Assembly: GCF_014640615.1 (NCBI RefSeq)
Contig: NZ_BMHH01000012.1
Location: 62,001-126,000 of the forward strand
From: Paramesorhizobium endophyticum
Lineage (GTDB): Bacteria; Pseudomonadota; Alphaproteobacteria; Rhizobiales; Rhizobiaceae
Direction of reading: 5' to 3'
DNA length: 64,000 bases
Of this stretch, positions 1 through 8,398 are shown piece by piece (the first letter of the stretch is position 1; each line of letters starts with the position of its first letter). A program made the position numbers and the translations under genes. The notes under the pieces were generated by a model, which was given only the letters and a program-made list of their open reading frames with translations, was not told the DNA's origin and ran no database searches.

Positions 1-53
1 GGCAGCCTCCGGTCCGGCACATGGTATGGATCGCTGGAATGTTCAGGCATCAT
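1..53 (-). CDS. 5' end of an unidentified gene running off the left edge
   Basis: A minus-strand reading frame opens at 53 (ATG, with a second ATG at 50) and stays open to base 1, giving about 17 residues starting MMPEHSSDPYHVP. An AGGAGG ribosome-binding site lies a few bases upstream, which is the main reason to believe the start. The fragment is too short to identify. It lies downstream of and on the same strand as uxuB, but is separated by about 300 bases that include a perfect palindrome, so it probably has its own promoter. The real product can only be read from the neighbouring sequence. Confidence 0.5.
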   Translation of the reverse strand, partial: MMPEHSSDPYHVPDRRL

Positions 54-101
54 GCACCTCCTCGCTCCCAATGTGCCGCAAATCGGAGGAGAGGTCAACT
101 G

Positions 102-115
102 GTTCTATATAGAAC
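102..115. promoter_or_regulatory. Perfect 14-bp palindrome GTTCTATATAGAAC, likely operator
   Basis: GTTCTATATAGAAC is its own reverse complement. It lies about 50 bases upstream of the minus-strand start at 53, where a promoter operator would sit. The shape and sequence resemble operators bound by IclR-family regulators of aromatic and sugar-acid catabolism; that assignment is an inference. No IclR gene is in the window. Confidence 0.55.
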
Positions 116-301
116 TGTAGAATACAAGGAGACGCACGGTAGAGGATGCCTCGATGTCCTCGCGCCCGGCCTTCGGGGCTGCCACCTTTCTTTGCGCTTG
201 CCCATGCGGAGAGCAGTTATAGAGAGCGGACTTTGACCTCGCTTTCGGCCCGAACGTGATCTATCTCTCCAGCGAGACAGCCAGGCTCAATCAGACGTGT
301 C

Positions 302-327
302 CATCCATGACGAACTCTCGATGGATG
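302..327 (-). terminator. Weak hairpin after uxuB
   Basis: CATCCAT (302-308) pairs with ATGGATG (321-327) around a 12-base loop, just after the uxuB stop codon. There is no T-run after the stem, so a terminator role is only suggested by position. The rest of 116-350 shows no convincing gene on either strand. Confidence 0.25.
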
Positions 328-350
328 TGGGCTTTGTCGGGAGCCATCGT

Positions 351-1757
351 TCAGAGGTATTTCGTCACCTCGGCGTTGACAAGGTCGCGCCATGGCCGGG
401 ATTGGGCGAGTTGCGGTGGAAAAAGCCCGTCGATTGCGATGAACGATGCCGTGTAATCGTGAGGGCTTGCAGCCAGCGCGGCGTTCAGCAACTCGTCACG
501 GCGCGGGTCGTTGCAATCCTTGAAGCGGATCAGCGCGGCGATCCAGAGGCCGACGACACGGGCGAAGCTTGCGCCATCCGATCCGGCAGCCAGCACCTCT
601 ATCGCCGGCATAAAAATGCGCTGCGGCAGTTTCTGGCTTGAGTCCATGGCGATCTGGATATTGCGATGAGCGATGGCGCGGTTGCTGAAACGCTCGATCA
701 ACTGGTTCATGTAATGGTCGAGATCGATGCCGGGGACCGGATCGAGCGTCGCTGCTGCCGCCCGCATATGCTCCCTCGTCATTGCGACGAATTCCGGAAG
801 GGCCATTACGTCACGCACACAGTCGAGCCCGGTGAGCAAGCCTAGATGGGCAATCATCGTGTGGGAACCGTTGAGAAGGCGGAGTTTCATCTTCTCGTAG
901 GGCTCGACATTTGCGACGAAAAGCGCCCCGCCTGCTTCCCAGGCGGGGCGGCCGGAGACGAATTCGTCCTCGATGACCCATTGCATGAACGGTTCCGTGT
1001 CCAGCGCCAGCGCATCCTCCACACCGAGCAGGCTTTTGGCGCGCAGGCGGGTATCTTCCGTGGCGGAAGGCACGATGCGGTCGACCATCGAGGAGGGAAA
1101 GCGCGCTTCCCCCTCGATCCATTTCGCCAGTTCCGGATCGCGCCGGTGCGCCATTTCAAGAACCAAACGCCGGACCGCCTTGCCGTTGGACGTGAGGTTG
1201 TCACAGCAAAGGACGGTGAAGGGGCGCAAACCTTTGTCTCTGCGGGACGCAAGACCGGCGACTAGATAACCGATGGCGCCGGTGGGGGCGTTGGGGTTGG
1301 CGAGATCATGGGCAATAGCCGGATGCGTCTCATCGAGCCCGCCGGTCGAGGGATTGAGGCCGTAGGCCTTTTCCGAGACCGTAAGGGTGACGACATGAAT
1401 GGAGGGACTTGCAAGATAGGCGAGGACGCGATCCCGATCGGTCGCGGCGCACAGCCAGTCGACGGTGGCGCCGACTACCTCGCTCGTTTCGCCATCGCTG
1501 TCGCGTACGGTGATCGAGTAAAGGCCGTCTTGTGCAGCCAGTGCCTCGACCGGTCCGGACGAACGAAGGTTCACGGCGACGATTCCCCAAGGACCGAACT
1601 CGCTCTGCAGCGCCCGCTGGGTGTAGATCCCCTGATGAGCGCGATGGAAGGCGCCAAGACCGAAATGCAGGATGCCCGGTTTCAACGCGCTTCGATTGAA
1701 ACCGGGTTTCGCGACAGTCGGCGGCAACGGGGTTTGGGCGGAAAAATGGCTCTTCAT
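351..1757 (-). CDS. uxuB: D-mannonate oxidoreductase / mannitol dehydrogenase family
   Basis: 468 residues, close to the roughly 480 expected for the long-chain polyol dehydrogenase family that includes fructuronate reductase UxuB and mannitol 2-dehydrogenase. These are monomeric, cytosolic, NAD(H)-dependent enzymes; UxuB interconverts D-fructuronate and D-mannonate. The N-terminus has the family's ILHFGLGAFHRAHQ stretch (about residues 29-42), the dinucleotide-binding loop, and MRLLNGSH-like KLRLLNGSHTMIAHLG is present mid-protein, where the family's catalytic lysine region lies. The start overlaps the uxuA stop by ATGA, so the two are translationally coupled. Pairing with a mannonate dehydratase favours fructuronate/mannonate over mannitol, but sequence alone does not exclude other polyols. 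Confidence 0.85.
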   Translation of the reverse strand: MKSHFSAQTPLPPTVAKPGFNRSALKPGILHFGLGAFHRAHQGIYTQRALQSEFGPWGIVAVNLRSSGPVEALAAQDGLYSITVRDSDGETSEVVGATVDWLCAATDRDRVLAYLASPSIHVVTLTVSEKAYGLNPSTGGLDETHPAIAHDLANPNAPTGAIGYLVAGLASRRDKGLRPFTVLCCDNLTSNGKAVRRLVLEMAHRRDPELAKWIEGEARFPSSMVDRIVPSATEDTRLRAKSLLGVEDALALDTEPFMQWVIEDEFVSGRPAWEAGGALFVANVEPYEKMKLRLLNGSHTMIAHLGLLTGLDCVRDVMALPEFVAMTREHMRAAAATLDPVPGIDLDHYMNQLIERFSNRAIAHRNIQIAMDSSQKLPQRIFMPAIEVLAAGSDGASFARVVGLWIAALIRFKDCNDPRRDELLNAALAASPHDYTASFIAIDGLFPPQLAQSRPWRDLVNAEVTKYL

Positions 1758-2953
1758 CGGTCGATCCCGAACTGGCTGTGGCTCAACGCCCGCTCGATGC
1801 CTCGAAGTTCCGCCAATCCCTTCAACCGGCCGATTGCCGGATATCCGGGTTGCGCGCCGCGGGTCAGGTCATCGAGGATCTCCTGGCCGTGGTCGGGGCG
1901 CATCGGGATCTGATGGTCTTCGCGGCCTTCCGCTTTGCGGCGCTTTTCTTCCTTCAGCAGGGCTGCGATGACGGCGACCATATCCGTGCCGCCTTCCAGA
2001 TGCTCATCCTCGAAGAAGGAGCAAGGCAGGCTGTCCTCGTCGCGGGTGACGTTGCGTAAGTGGACGAAATGGATGCGATCGGCGAACCGTCTGGCAATCG
2101 CCGGAAGATCGTTGTCGGCGCGAGCGCCGAGCGAACCTGTGCAGAGCGTCACGCCATTGGCGCGGCTATCCACCTGGGCCAATATGTGAGCGTAGTCCGC
2201 TTCCGTCGAGAGAATGCGCGGCAGGCCGAGCAACGGCCAGGGCGGATCGTCCGGATGGGCGCAAATGTTGATGCCGACCTGTTCGGCGACCGGCGTCACT
2301 TCGCAGAGAAAATCAATGAGATGCGACTGCAGCTTCCTGGCGTCGATGCCTTGGTAGGCGCGGAGTTTTTCAAGGAGCTGGTCGAGCGTGTAGCCATCCG
2401 CCGAACCCGGCAGGCCCGCGCCTATGTTTTTTCCGAGCGCTCCGATACGGGGAGCGTCCATCGCAGAAAAGCGTTTCGCGGCTTCGTCCTGCAGCTTTTC
2501 CGGATATTCGTTTTCGGCACCCGGTCGCTTCAGGATATGGATGTCGAAGGCGATGAAGTCGATGAGGTCGAACCGCATGGCTCTCGCGCCGTGACGTGTT
2601 TCCCAGCGCAGGTCAGTGCGGGTCCAATCGAGAACCGGCATGAAATTGTAGCAGACAGTTTTGATGCCCGATGCCGAGAGGCGGCGCAGATTCTCCTGCC
2701 AATTCCGGACATGTTCGCGCCAATTGCCGGTCTGGGTCTTGATCTCCTCCGAGACAGGCACACTTTCCACGACGTCCCAAAAAAGCCCGCTATCGCGGAT
2801 CGCCTGATGGCGTTTCTCGATCGCATCTTTCGGCCAGACCGCACCCGTGGGGATGTGGTGAAGGGCGCTGACGATGCCTTGGGCACCCGCCTGGGCAGCA
2901 TCCCTGACCGTGACCTTGTCGACCGGTCCGAACCATCGCCATGTATGTCTCAT
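1754..2953 (-). CDS. uxuA: Mannonate dehydratase
   Basis: 399 residues, beginning MRHTWRWFGPVDKVTV. Mannonate dehydratase removes water from D-mannonate to give 2-keto-3-deoxygluconate in the cytosol and needs a divalent metal. The length matches the family (E. coli UxuA is 394), and the sequence is recognisable throughout, including LHHIPTGAVWP near residue 31 and the NICAHPDDPPWPLLGLPRI region. I chose the start at 2953 because AAAGGA lies about eight bases upstream and the alternative start at 3013 falls inside an intergenic palindrome. It follows the idonate-type dehydrogenase and overlaps uxuB by ATGA. The later KDG kinase and aldolase genes are not in the window. Confidence 0.93.
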   Translation of the reverse strand: MRHTWRWFGPVDKVTVRDAAQAGAQGIVSALHHIPTGAVWPKDAIEKRHQAIRDSGLFWDVVESVPVSEEIKTQTGNWREHVRNWQENLRRLSASGIKTVCYNFMPVLDWTRTDLRWETRHGARAMRFDLIDFIAFDIHILKRPGAENEYPEKLQDEAAKRFSAMDAPRIGALGKNIGAGLPGSADGYTLDQLLEKLRAYQGIDARKLQSHLIDFLCEVTPVAEQVGINICAHPDDPPWPLLGLPRILSTEADYAHILAQVDSRANGVTLCTGSLGARADNDLPAIARRFADRIHFVHLRNVTRDEDSLPCSFFEDEHLEGGTDMVAVIAALLKEEKRRKAEGREDHQIPMRPDHGQEILDDLTRGAQPGYPAIGRLKGLAELRGIERALSHSQFGIDR

Positions 2954-2970
2954 CTGTCTGTCCTTTCTAC

Positions 2971-3015
2971 GCATGTCTTTTTCCCAAAACCGGTTCCCAC
3001 TTTTGGGAGACATGC
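2971..3015. repeat. Intergenic palindrome family A, copy 1
   Basis: About 45 bases bounded by GCATGTCT and AGACATGC, with an inner AAAACCGGTT core and CCCAAAA/TTTTGGG arms. It forms one strong hairpin. A nearly identical copy lies at 7169-7213 in the same operon. Such palindromes are scattered in many Rhizobiales genomes. It lies between the dehydrogenase stop and uxuA and could affect mRNA stability. Confidence 0.85.
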
Positions 3016-3016
3016 T

Positions 3017-4054
3017 TTAGCTAAGCGCGATCTGGACCTTGCAGGCAGCGGTGCGGTCACCAGCCTGGAGGAATGCATCAAGCGCCTCATCGAGCGGGAA
3101 TGTGTGGGAAAGAATCGGGCGGACATCGATCGCGCGGCTGCCGATCAGCTCGACCGCTTGCGCGAACTCCTCGTGGAACCGCTGCGAGCCCCGCCAGACG
3201 ATCTCCTTGCCGACCAGCAGGTTGACCGGGACCGGCACTTCCCCGGTAACGCCGACCTGGACGATCGTGCCGCGCGGCTTGACCGCGTCGAATGCAGAGA
3301 CAAGGGCGGGGCCTGCTGCCGAACATTCGAATACAATGTCGAACGTTCCCTTGTCTTTCCGGTAGCGGGCAAGCGGGTCGAGTCCGGAAACATTCACAGT
3401 TTCACCGGCGCCCATCGCGAGGCCACGTGACAGGGCGGCATCAGCGATATCTGTAACCGTGATCAAGCCGGCGCCGGCATGACGGGCAGCGGCGACGACC
3501 AGCAGGCCGATCGGGCCGGCACCGGTGACCAGCACGTTCTTGCCAGAGAGATCGCCGGCCTGCGCCACTGCATGAAGACAAACGGCAAGCGGTTCGGCGC
3601 AAGCAGCCTCTGCCGCGGACACATCGCCGTCAATTGGAAAGCACTGGATCGCCGGAACGACGAGATATTCTCGGAACAGACCCTGTTCGTGGGGAAGGCG
3701 CATGGCCGAACCCATGAATTTCATGTCGAGGCAATGGATCGGCAGGCCCGCGCTGCAATAATGGCAATGGCCGCAGGGTTGCGAGGGATTGACGGCGACG
3801 AGCATGCCAGTCCGGAACCCGTTGACGCCGGGGCCGACGGCTTCCACGAAACCGGAGGCCTCATGGCCGCTGATGACCGGCTCGCGCACCCGGACTGGGC
3901 CGAAGCCGCCATCCTGGAAATAGTGCAGGTCCGAACCGCAGATGCCACCCCGGGCCATCTTCAACCGGACCTCGCCAGCGTCGGGCTCCGGGCATTCTTG
4001 CGTTTCGACATGCAAGTCGTACTTACCGTAAAGACGAACGATCTTCGTCAACAT
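3017..4054 (-). CDS. idnD: Zinc-dependent alcohol dehydrogenase, L-idonate 5-dehydrogenase type
   Basis: 345 residues from MLTKIVRLYGKYDLHV; the open frame extends far upstream but only as a shadow of dctM, so the start is set at 4054. It is a medium-chain zinc dehydrogenase. Catalytic-zinc ligands are visible at Cys39 (GGICGSD) and His64-Glu65 (GHEASG), structural-zinc cysteines at 94, 97, 100 and 108, and the NAD-binding GAGPIG at 178-183. L-idonate 5-dehydrogenase oxidises idonate to 5-ketogluconate, which fits a sugar-acid operon. Sorbitol/xylitol-type or threonine-type activity cannot be excluded from sequence alone. It lies between dctM and uxuA on the same strand. Confidence 0.75.
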   Translation of the reverse strand: MLTKIVRLYGKYDLHVETQECPEPDAGEVRLKMARGGICGSDLHYFQDGGFGPVRVREPVISGHEASGFVEAVGPGVNGFRTGMLVAVNPSQPCGHCHYCSAGLPIHCLDMKFMGSAMRLPHEQGLFREYLVVPAIQCFPIDGDVSAAEAACAEPLAVCLHAVAQAGDLSGKNVLVTGAGPIGLLVVAAARHAGAGLITVTDIADAALSRGLAMGAGETVNVSGLDPLARYRKDKGTFDIVFECSAAGPALVSAFDAVKPRGTIVQVGVTGEVPVPVNLLVGKEIVWRGSQRFHEEFAQAVELIGSRAIDVRPILSHTFPLDEALDAFLQAGDRTAACKVQIALS

Positions 4055-4113
4055 GCGTATGCTTTCCGATTGGATTGAGGCGCCTGCGCCGCCAGCCGGC
4101 GCAGGCGGTTGCG

Positions 4114-5520
4114 TCAGCGGATCAGGCCCATCTCCGTCGGCAGCCAAAGCGTGACTGATGGGACGAAGGTGATGATGATCAGCGCGATGAACAGCGGCAC
4201 CAGCCAGGGGAGAATAGCCATCGTCGTGCGCTCCACCGACAGTTTGGCGACGCGCGAAAGCACGAACAGCACCATTCCGAGCGGTGGATGAAGCAGCCCT
4301 ATCATCAGGTTCAGCGTCATGATCAAGCCGAAATGCACGGGATCGACACCGAACTTCAGTGCCAGCGGCAGCAGGATCGGCACAAGGATGGTGATCGCAG
4401 CGATCGTATCCAGGAAACAGCCGACGAACAACATCAGCAGGTTGACCAGGATGAGGAACACCCATTTGCTGTCCGTCAAACTAGTGATCGCCGCCGAAAG
4501 CAACTGGGCGGTCTGGCTGACGGTGAGCAACCAGGCGAAGACCGAGGCTGCCGCGACGATGAACAGGACCGAGGCGGTGGTCTCGATCGTATCCATCGTC
4601 GCCTTGGCGAGGCTTTTGAACGTCATCGTGCGATAGCGCACCAGGCCGAGGAACAGCGACCAGAGGACCGCTGCAACCGCAGCTTCGGTCGGAGTGAACC
4701 ACCCCATCGTCATGCCGCCGATCAGAATAACCGGCGTCATCAGCGCCATCACAGCCGAGAAATCGAAATACCAGTCGGCGGCGATAAGAGCGACCAAGGC
4801 GAGGCCGACCGCGACGTTAAGCGACAGGCCGAGCAGCGTCAGGAGATAGATGCCCAGCGGCACCAGCATGACAACGACGACTTCCAGCGAGGCGCCGAAC
4901 AGGTTGGAGAGACTGAAGGGCGTGTCCGAACCCCAACGCCTGATGAAGGCAAAGACGGCAACCGTGATCATCATCAGAACCGTCATGACGACGCCGGGAA
5001 TGATGCCGGCCATGAACAGCGCGCCGATCGAGACATTGGCCATCATGCCGTAGATGACGAAGGGCAGCGATGGCGGGAAAATCGGCCCGAGCGTTGCGGA
5101 GGCGGCGGTGACGCCGACTGCGGCTTCGACCGGGTAGCCGTGGTCCTTCATCGCCTTGATTTCGATGGTGCCGATGCCGGCGGCGTCGGCGAGCGCCGTG
5201 CCTGACATGCCGGAAAAGACCACGGAGCCGATAATATTCACCTGTGCCAGCCCGCCCTTCATCCAGCCGACGAGCGCGACGGCGAAGGAATAGATGCGCC
5301 CTGTGACGCCGGCGACATTCATCAGATTGCCGGCGAGAATGAAGAAGGGCACGGCGAGCAACGGAAAGCTCTCGACGCCGGCGATGAGGCGTTGCGCGGC
5401 GATGATATCAGGGGCGACACCGTAGAAGACGATATAGGCGAGAGATGATACCGCCATCGAGATGGCAACCGGGACGCCGATTAGCATCAGCACCAGAAAA
5501 GAACCGATCAGAAGCAGCAT
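4114..5520 (-). CDS. TRAP transporter large membrane subunit (DctM family)
   Basis: 468 residues, almost entirely hydrophobic, with a dozen or more membrane segments. It starts MLLLIGSFLVLMLIGVPVAI as DctM proteins do and contains the family stretch VNIIGSVVFSGMSGTALADA and LDTIAAITILVPILLPLA. It is the ion-driven permease half of a TRAP importer in the inner membrane. At 468 it is somewhat longer than typical members (about 425). It follows dctQ with a three-base gap. With dctP and dctQ it should import the sugar acid used by the downstream enzymes. Confidence 0.93.
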   Translation of the reverse strand: MLLLIGSFLVLMLIGVPVAISMAVSSLAYIVFYGVAPDIIAAQRLIAGVESFPLLAVPFFILAGNLMNVAGVTGRIYSFAVALVGWMKGGLAQVNIIGSVVFSGMSGTALADAAGIGTIEIKAMKDHGYPVEAAVGVTAASATLGPIFPPSLPFVIYGMMANVSIGALFMAGIIPGVVMTVLMMITVAVFAFIRRWGSDTPFSLSNLFGASLEVVVVMLVPLGIYLLTLLGLSLNVAVGLALVALIAADWYFDFSAVMALMTPVILIGGMTMGWFTPTEAAVAAVLWSLFLGLVRYRTMTFKSLAKATMDTIETTASVLFIVAAASVFAWLLTVSQTAQLLSAAITSLTDSKWVFLILVNLLMLFVGCFLDTIAAITILVPILLPLALKFGVDPVHFGLIMTLNLMIGLLHPPLGMVLFVLSRVAKLSVERTTMAILPWLVPLFIALIIITFVPSVTLWLPTEMGLIR

Positions 5521-5523
5521 ATC

Positions 5524-6099
5524 TCAGCCCTCGCTCTGGAAGGCTTCGGGCCGCTCGAGCACCGAAAACCCGCGGCGCATATTGGCAACGAAGACCTGGA
5601 TGGAACGCAGCAGCATCAGAACGAATGCCACCAGAACGGAATAGAAGACGATGTCACGGGAAAGGGCGACGGTGACCATTTCCTCACCGGCGAGGACCTC
5701 CATGTAACGCCACATCAGCCAGGAGCCATAGGCGAAGAAGGCGATGCGGATGAGATCCACAATCGTCGCCAGGACGCGCGCCGCTTTTGCGGGCAGGTAA
5801 TGGTAGAGGACATCCACCTGGATGTGGCGCGAAATCCGCACGCACATGACGGAGCCGAGAAAGACCACGCCGATCAGGCAGTTGACAGCGATTTCCTCCG
5901 TCCAGGCATAACTGTCATTGAGGACGTAGCGAGTAAAGAATTGCAGGAAGACACAGCCCGTCATCAGCCAGAAGAGGCCGAGCGTAATCCAGTCTTCGAA
6001 GGAATAGACCTTGAGATCGATATCGGCCGGGGCCTCGTCGAAGGTATGCGCTATCTCCTCAGGCGTGACCTGAGTGTGGATTTCCTGTGCTGTCGACAT
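5524..6099 (-). CDS. TRAP transporter small membrane subunit (DctQ family)
   Basis: 191 residues with about four membrane segments, starting near residue 34. It has the DctQ hallmark of an early helix followed by FFTRYVLNDSYAWTEEIAVN, the family's RYVxxxxxxWxEE signature, around residue 59-78. It forms the integral-membrane complex with DctM and receives substrate from the periplasmic DctP. The roughly 30-residue hydrophilic N-terminal extension is longer than usual. The spacing to its neighbours (57 bases to dctP, 3 to dctM) supports one transcript. Confidence 0.9.
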   Translation of the reverse strand: MSTAQEIHTQVTPEEIAHTFDEAPADIDLKVYSFEDWITLGLFWLMTGCVFLQFFTRYVLNDSYAWTEEIAVNCLIGVVFLGSVMCVRISRHIQVDVLYHYLPAKAARVLATIVDLIRIAFFAYGSWLMWRYMEVLAGEEMVTVALSRDIVFYSVLVAFVLMLLRSIQVFVANMRRGFSVLERPEAFQSEG

Positions 6100-6156
6100 G
6101 AGTATGTCCCATTCAAGAGAAGCCGGCGCAGCCGTTTACGGCCGCGCCGAACGGGA

Positions 6157-7131
6157 TCATTTGATGGCGCGGATCGCTTCCCAGTCGGCCTTTTCGTAAC
6201 CGAAATCTTCGAACTTCACCTTTTCGAGGACGTTCTTCTCGAAATCGGCCTTGTCGACTTCGACGACGTTCAGGCCACGCTTCCTGAAGTCGTCGACCAG
6301 CGCCTTTTCACGCTCCTCGATGATTTTCGTCGTCCTGGCGGCCGCTTCCTGCATCACGTCCCGGAAGATTTGCTTGTCTTCGTCGGACAGGCTCGCCCAG
6401 CGGCTCTTAGAGACGACCGTGTTGAGATGGTCGACGATGTGGCCGGATAGAATGATGTTCTTCTGCACTTCGAAGAACTTCTTCGCTTCGATCGTCGTCA
6501 GTGGGTTTTCCTGCGCATCGACAGTGCCATTTTGTAGCGCGAGGTAGACTTCGGCAAACGCGATCGGCGCGGTGTTGGCGCCGCAGGCACGCGGCATGGC
6601 AAGATAGGCGGGAACATCGGGCACCCGCATCTTCACGCCCTTGAGGTCGGCGCATTTGGTGATGGATGTATTGGATGTCGTGTGGCGGGTGCCGTAATAG
6701 CTGACCGCGGTGATGACGTTGCCGGTCTTGTCTTCATATCCCTTGGCGAGGCGCTTGAAGACGTCGCTCTTCGTATAGGCGATGAGGTGGCTCGGGTCAC
6801 GGAAGATATAGGGGAAATAGGTGACCCCTATCGGCTTGAAATCGCGGGAGGCGAAGCTCGATCCTGATATGATGATGTCGACAGTGCCAAGCTTCAGGCC
6901 CTGGTTGATGTCGGCTTCCTTGCCGAGCTGGGATGCCGGATAGACGTCGATCTTGTAACGTCCATTGGTGCGCTTGGCGATTTCCTGTGCGGCCCAGACC
7001 GACTCTGTATGGAACGGCTCGGATGTCTCGTAGACATGCGCCCATTTCAGAGTGGTTTCAGCATGTGCAGTCAACGCCGATGCCATGATGATTGCCGCCG
7101 CACCAAGCAGCGTCTTAAATCTTGAACTCAT
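6157..7131 (-). CDS. TRAP transporter periplasmic binding protein (DctP family)
   Basis: 324 residues. The start is at 7131 (MSSRFKTLLGAAAIIMAS), preceded by GGAGAGA; an upstream start at 7245 would run through the family A palindrome and is rejected. A signal peptide ends about residue 24 (TAHA|E). The mature protein shows DctP features: TLKWAHVYETSEPFH, the NGRYKIDVYPASQLG stretch, VPDVPAYLAMPRACGANTAP and AEVYLALQNGTVDAQENP. It is the extracytoplasmic receptor delivering substrate to DctQM. Family members bind carboxylates, so an aldonate or uronate is likely here. Confidence 0.93.
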   Translation of the reverse strand: MSSRFKTLLGAAAIIMASALTAHAETTLKWAHVYETSEPFHTESVWAAQEIAKRTNGRYKIDVYPASQLGKEADINQGLKLGTVDIIISGSSFASRDFKPIGVTYFPYIFRDPSHLIAYTKSDVFKRLAKGYEDKTGNVITAVSYYGTRHTTSNTSITKCADLKGVKMRVPDVPAYLAMPRACGANTAPIAFAEVYLALQNGTVDAQENPLTTIEAKKFFEVQKNIILSGHIVDHLNTVVSKSRWASLSDEDKQIFRDVMQEAAARTTKIIEEREKALVDDFRKRGLNVVEVDKADFEKNVLEKVKFEDFGYEKADWEAIRAIK

Positions 7132-7168
7132 TCTCTCCTCCCGAATTGCGTTCAGATTACCTTGTTCA

Positions 7169-7213
7169 GCATGTCTTTGTCCCAAAACCGGTTCCCACTT
7201 TTGGGAGACATGC
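7169..7213. repeat. Intergenic palindrome family A, copy 2
   Basis: Nearly identical to 2971-3015 (one T/G difference visible in the left arm). It lies between the gntR stop and the dctP start, so the operon carries two copies of the same hairpin, both before a ribosome-binding site. Confidence 0.85.
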
Positions 7214-7241
7214 TTTTGGCCGCCCGCCTCCTCGCGGTCGG

Positions 7242-7955
7242 TCACTCCTCTCTCGTCGGCTCTTCTCCGAAGCTTTCCGAGAATCTCTTCTGTGATAGAG
7301 TCAGATGCATTCGCATGGCTTCGCGTGCCGCCTCCGGATCTCCTGCCGCCAGCGCATTGCGTATCGCCATATGTTCCTCAAGGGCCGCGCGCCACGTATG
7401 GGGGCCCTCGAAATAGCTCGCGAGCTTTTCGAAAAAGGGTGACGAACGTTTGTCGTAGATAAGACCGGTGAATACGTTCAGTGCCGAATTGCCGATAATG
7501 TCGGCGATTGCGGTATGGAATGCACGATCGAGCGTGAGCGCCCGCGCGGGCTGTTCCAGCGCACCTTCCATCTCCCGAAGGATCAAGTCCAGCTTTTCGA
7601 TACCGGCACTGTCGACTCGTCTCGCGGCCTCTTCCGCAATAGCGCTTTCGATCAGGCAGCGCGCCTGCAGGATTTCGAACGGCCCATCGCTGTCATCCAC
7701 AGGAAGAATAGCGGCTTCGCTGCCGGCGTTGCGACTGACATAGACACCCGATCCCATGCGGATCTGCACAAACCCTTCGACCTCCAGAACGATCAGGGCC
7801 TCACGTACGGTAGGGCGCGATACGCCGAGCCGTTCGGCCAGTTCGCGTTCGGCAGGCAGCCGCTCGCCTACGGGAATTTCACCCGACTGAATAAGCATGC
7901 GAAGCTGCTCCGCAGCCTGGCGATAAAGTCGGCGTGGTTCGAGCGCGGCGAACAT
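7242..7955 (-). CDS. GntR-family (FadR/FCD type) regulator
   Basis: 237 residues from MFAALEPRRLYRQAAEQL; the start at 7955 has GGAGG seven bases upstream and is preferred to 8018. An N-terminal winged helix-turn-helix includes AERELAERLGVSRPTVREAL (about residues 38-57), followed by an all-helical FCD ligand-binding domain. FCD regulators commonly repress sugar-acid operons and are released by a pathway metabolite. It is the first gene of the block gntR-dctPQM-idnD-uxuA-uxuB, all on one strand, and probably controls it. A matching operator is at 8000-8010. Confidence 0.9.
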   Translation of the reverse strand: MFAALEPRRLYRQAAEQLRMLIQSGEIPVGERLPAERELAERLGVSRPTVREALIVLEVEGFVQIRMGSGVYVSRNAGSEAAILPVDDSDGPFEILQARCLIESAIAEEAARRVDSAGIEKLDLILREMEGALEQPARALTLDRAFHTAIADIIGNSALNVFTGLIYDKRSSPFFEKLASYFEGPHTWRAALEEHMAIRNALAAGDPEAAREAMRMHLTLSQKRFSESFGEEPTREE

Positions 7956-7999
7956 GGAAACCTCCGGACGCGTTTCTCCTCCCGCGTCATGTGGCCAGA

Positions 8000-8010
8000 T
8001 TGTCTTACCA
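8000..8010 (-). promoter_or_regulatory. Candidate GntR (FadR-type) operator
   Basis: On the minus strand the sequence is TGGTAAGACAA, which fits the FadR-subfamily consensus TNGTNNNACNA exactly. It lies 45 bases upstream of the gntR start, where autoregulation of the sugar-acid operon would occur. A short consensus can occur by chance, so this is a candidate only. Confidence 0.5.
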
Positions 8011-8398
8011 ATTAACATTCGTCAAGCGTCCGATTCACACGGCGTGGGAATGGAGTGAGTTTCCGCATGCGAACGGCTGGTCAAACTAGAGCAAGCCGGG
8101 CCGGAATGGCTTGTATGACGACCGGATAATGCTTCTCTGGCTTGGGGATCATACCGGGAAGCTCCGCGCCTTGCGTTGGCTCAAAAAAGCCGGAAAAATA
8201 CCGTGGCACTCCCATTTCCAGCGGTTTCCTGAGTCTGGACACATGGCGATTTCGCCGAATTGCGACCATCCGGCGGGTATGTTATTCATGGCCATTCGAA
8301 CACGACGCTTGGTCTTGGTAGCGTGCGTATCGGTACAGCCGAAATCTACCGCCGGCCGATGAAGAATGCAGAAGCGCTCGATGCGTCTGCCGGAAAAC
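8011..8398. other. About 390 bases with no recognisable gene
   Basis: The short open frames on both strands have no recognisable family, no convincing ribosome-binding site and no rhizobial codon bias. The right end directly precedes a bdhA remnant that lacks its first 70 or so codons, so this stretch probably replaced them through an insertion or recombination. I did not find transposase motifs in it. Confidence 0.4.

Noticed and set aside
21-236. 71-codon plus ORF at the left edge
   Set aside because: No ribosome-binding site or family; it overlaps the operator palindrome and the start of the minus-strand gene.
2060-3430. 456-codon plus-strand frame
   Set aside because: Shadow of uxuA and the zinc dehydrogenase; no family resemblance.
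4055-4465. N-terminal extension of the zinc dehydrogenase
   Set aside because: The residues are low-complexity Arg/His/Ala shadow sequence of dctM; the family starts at MLTKIVRLYG.
8011-8398. Possible transposase remnant before bdhA
   Set aside because: No transposase motif or terminal repeat could be recognised in any frame.
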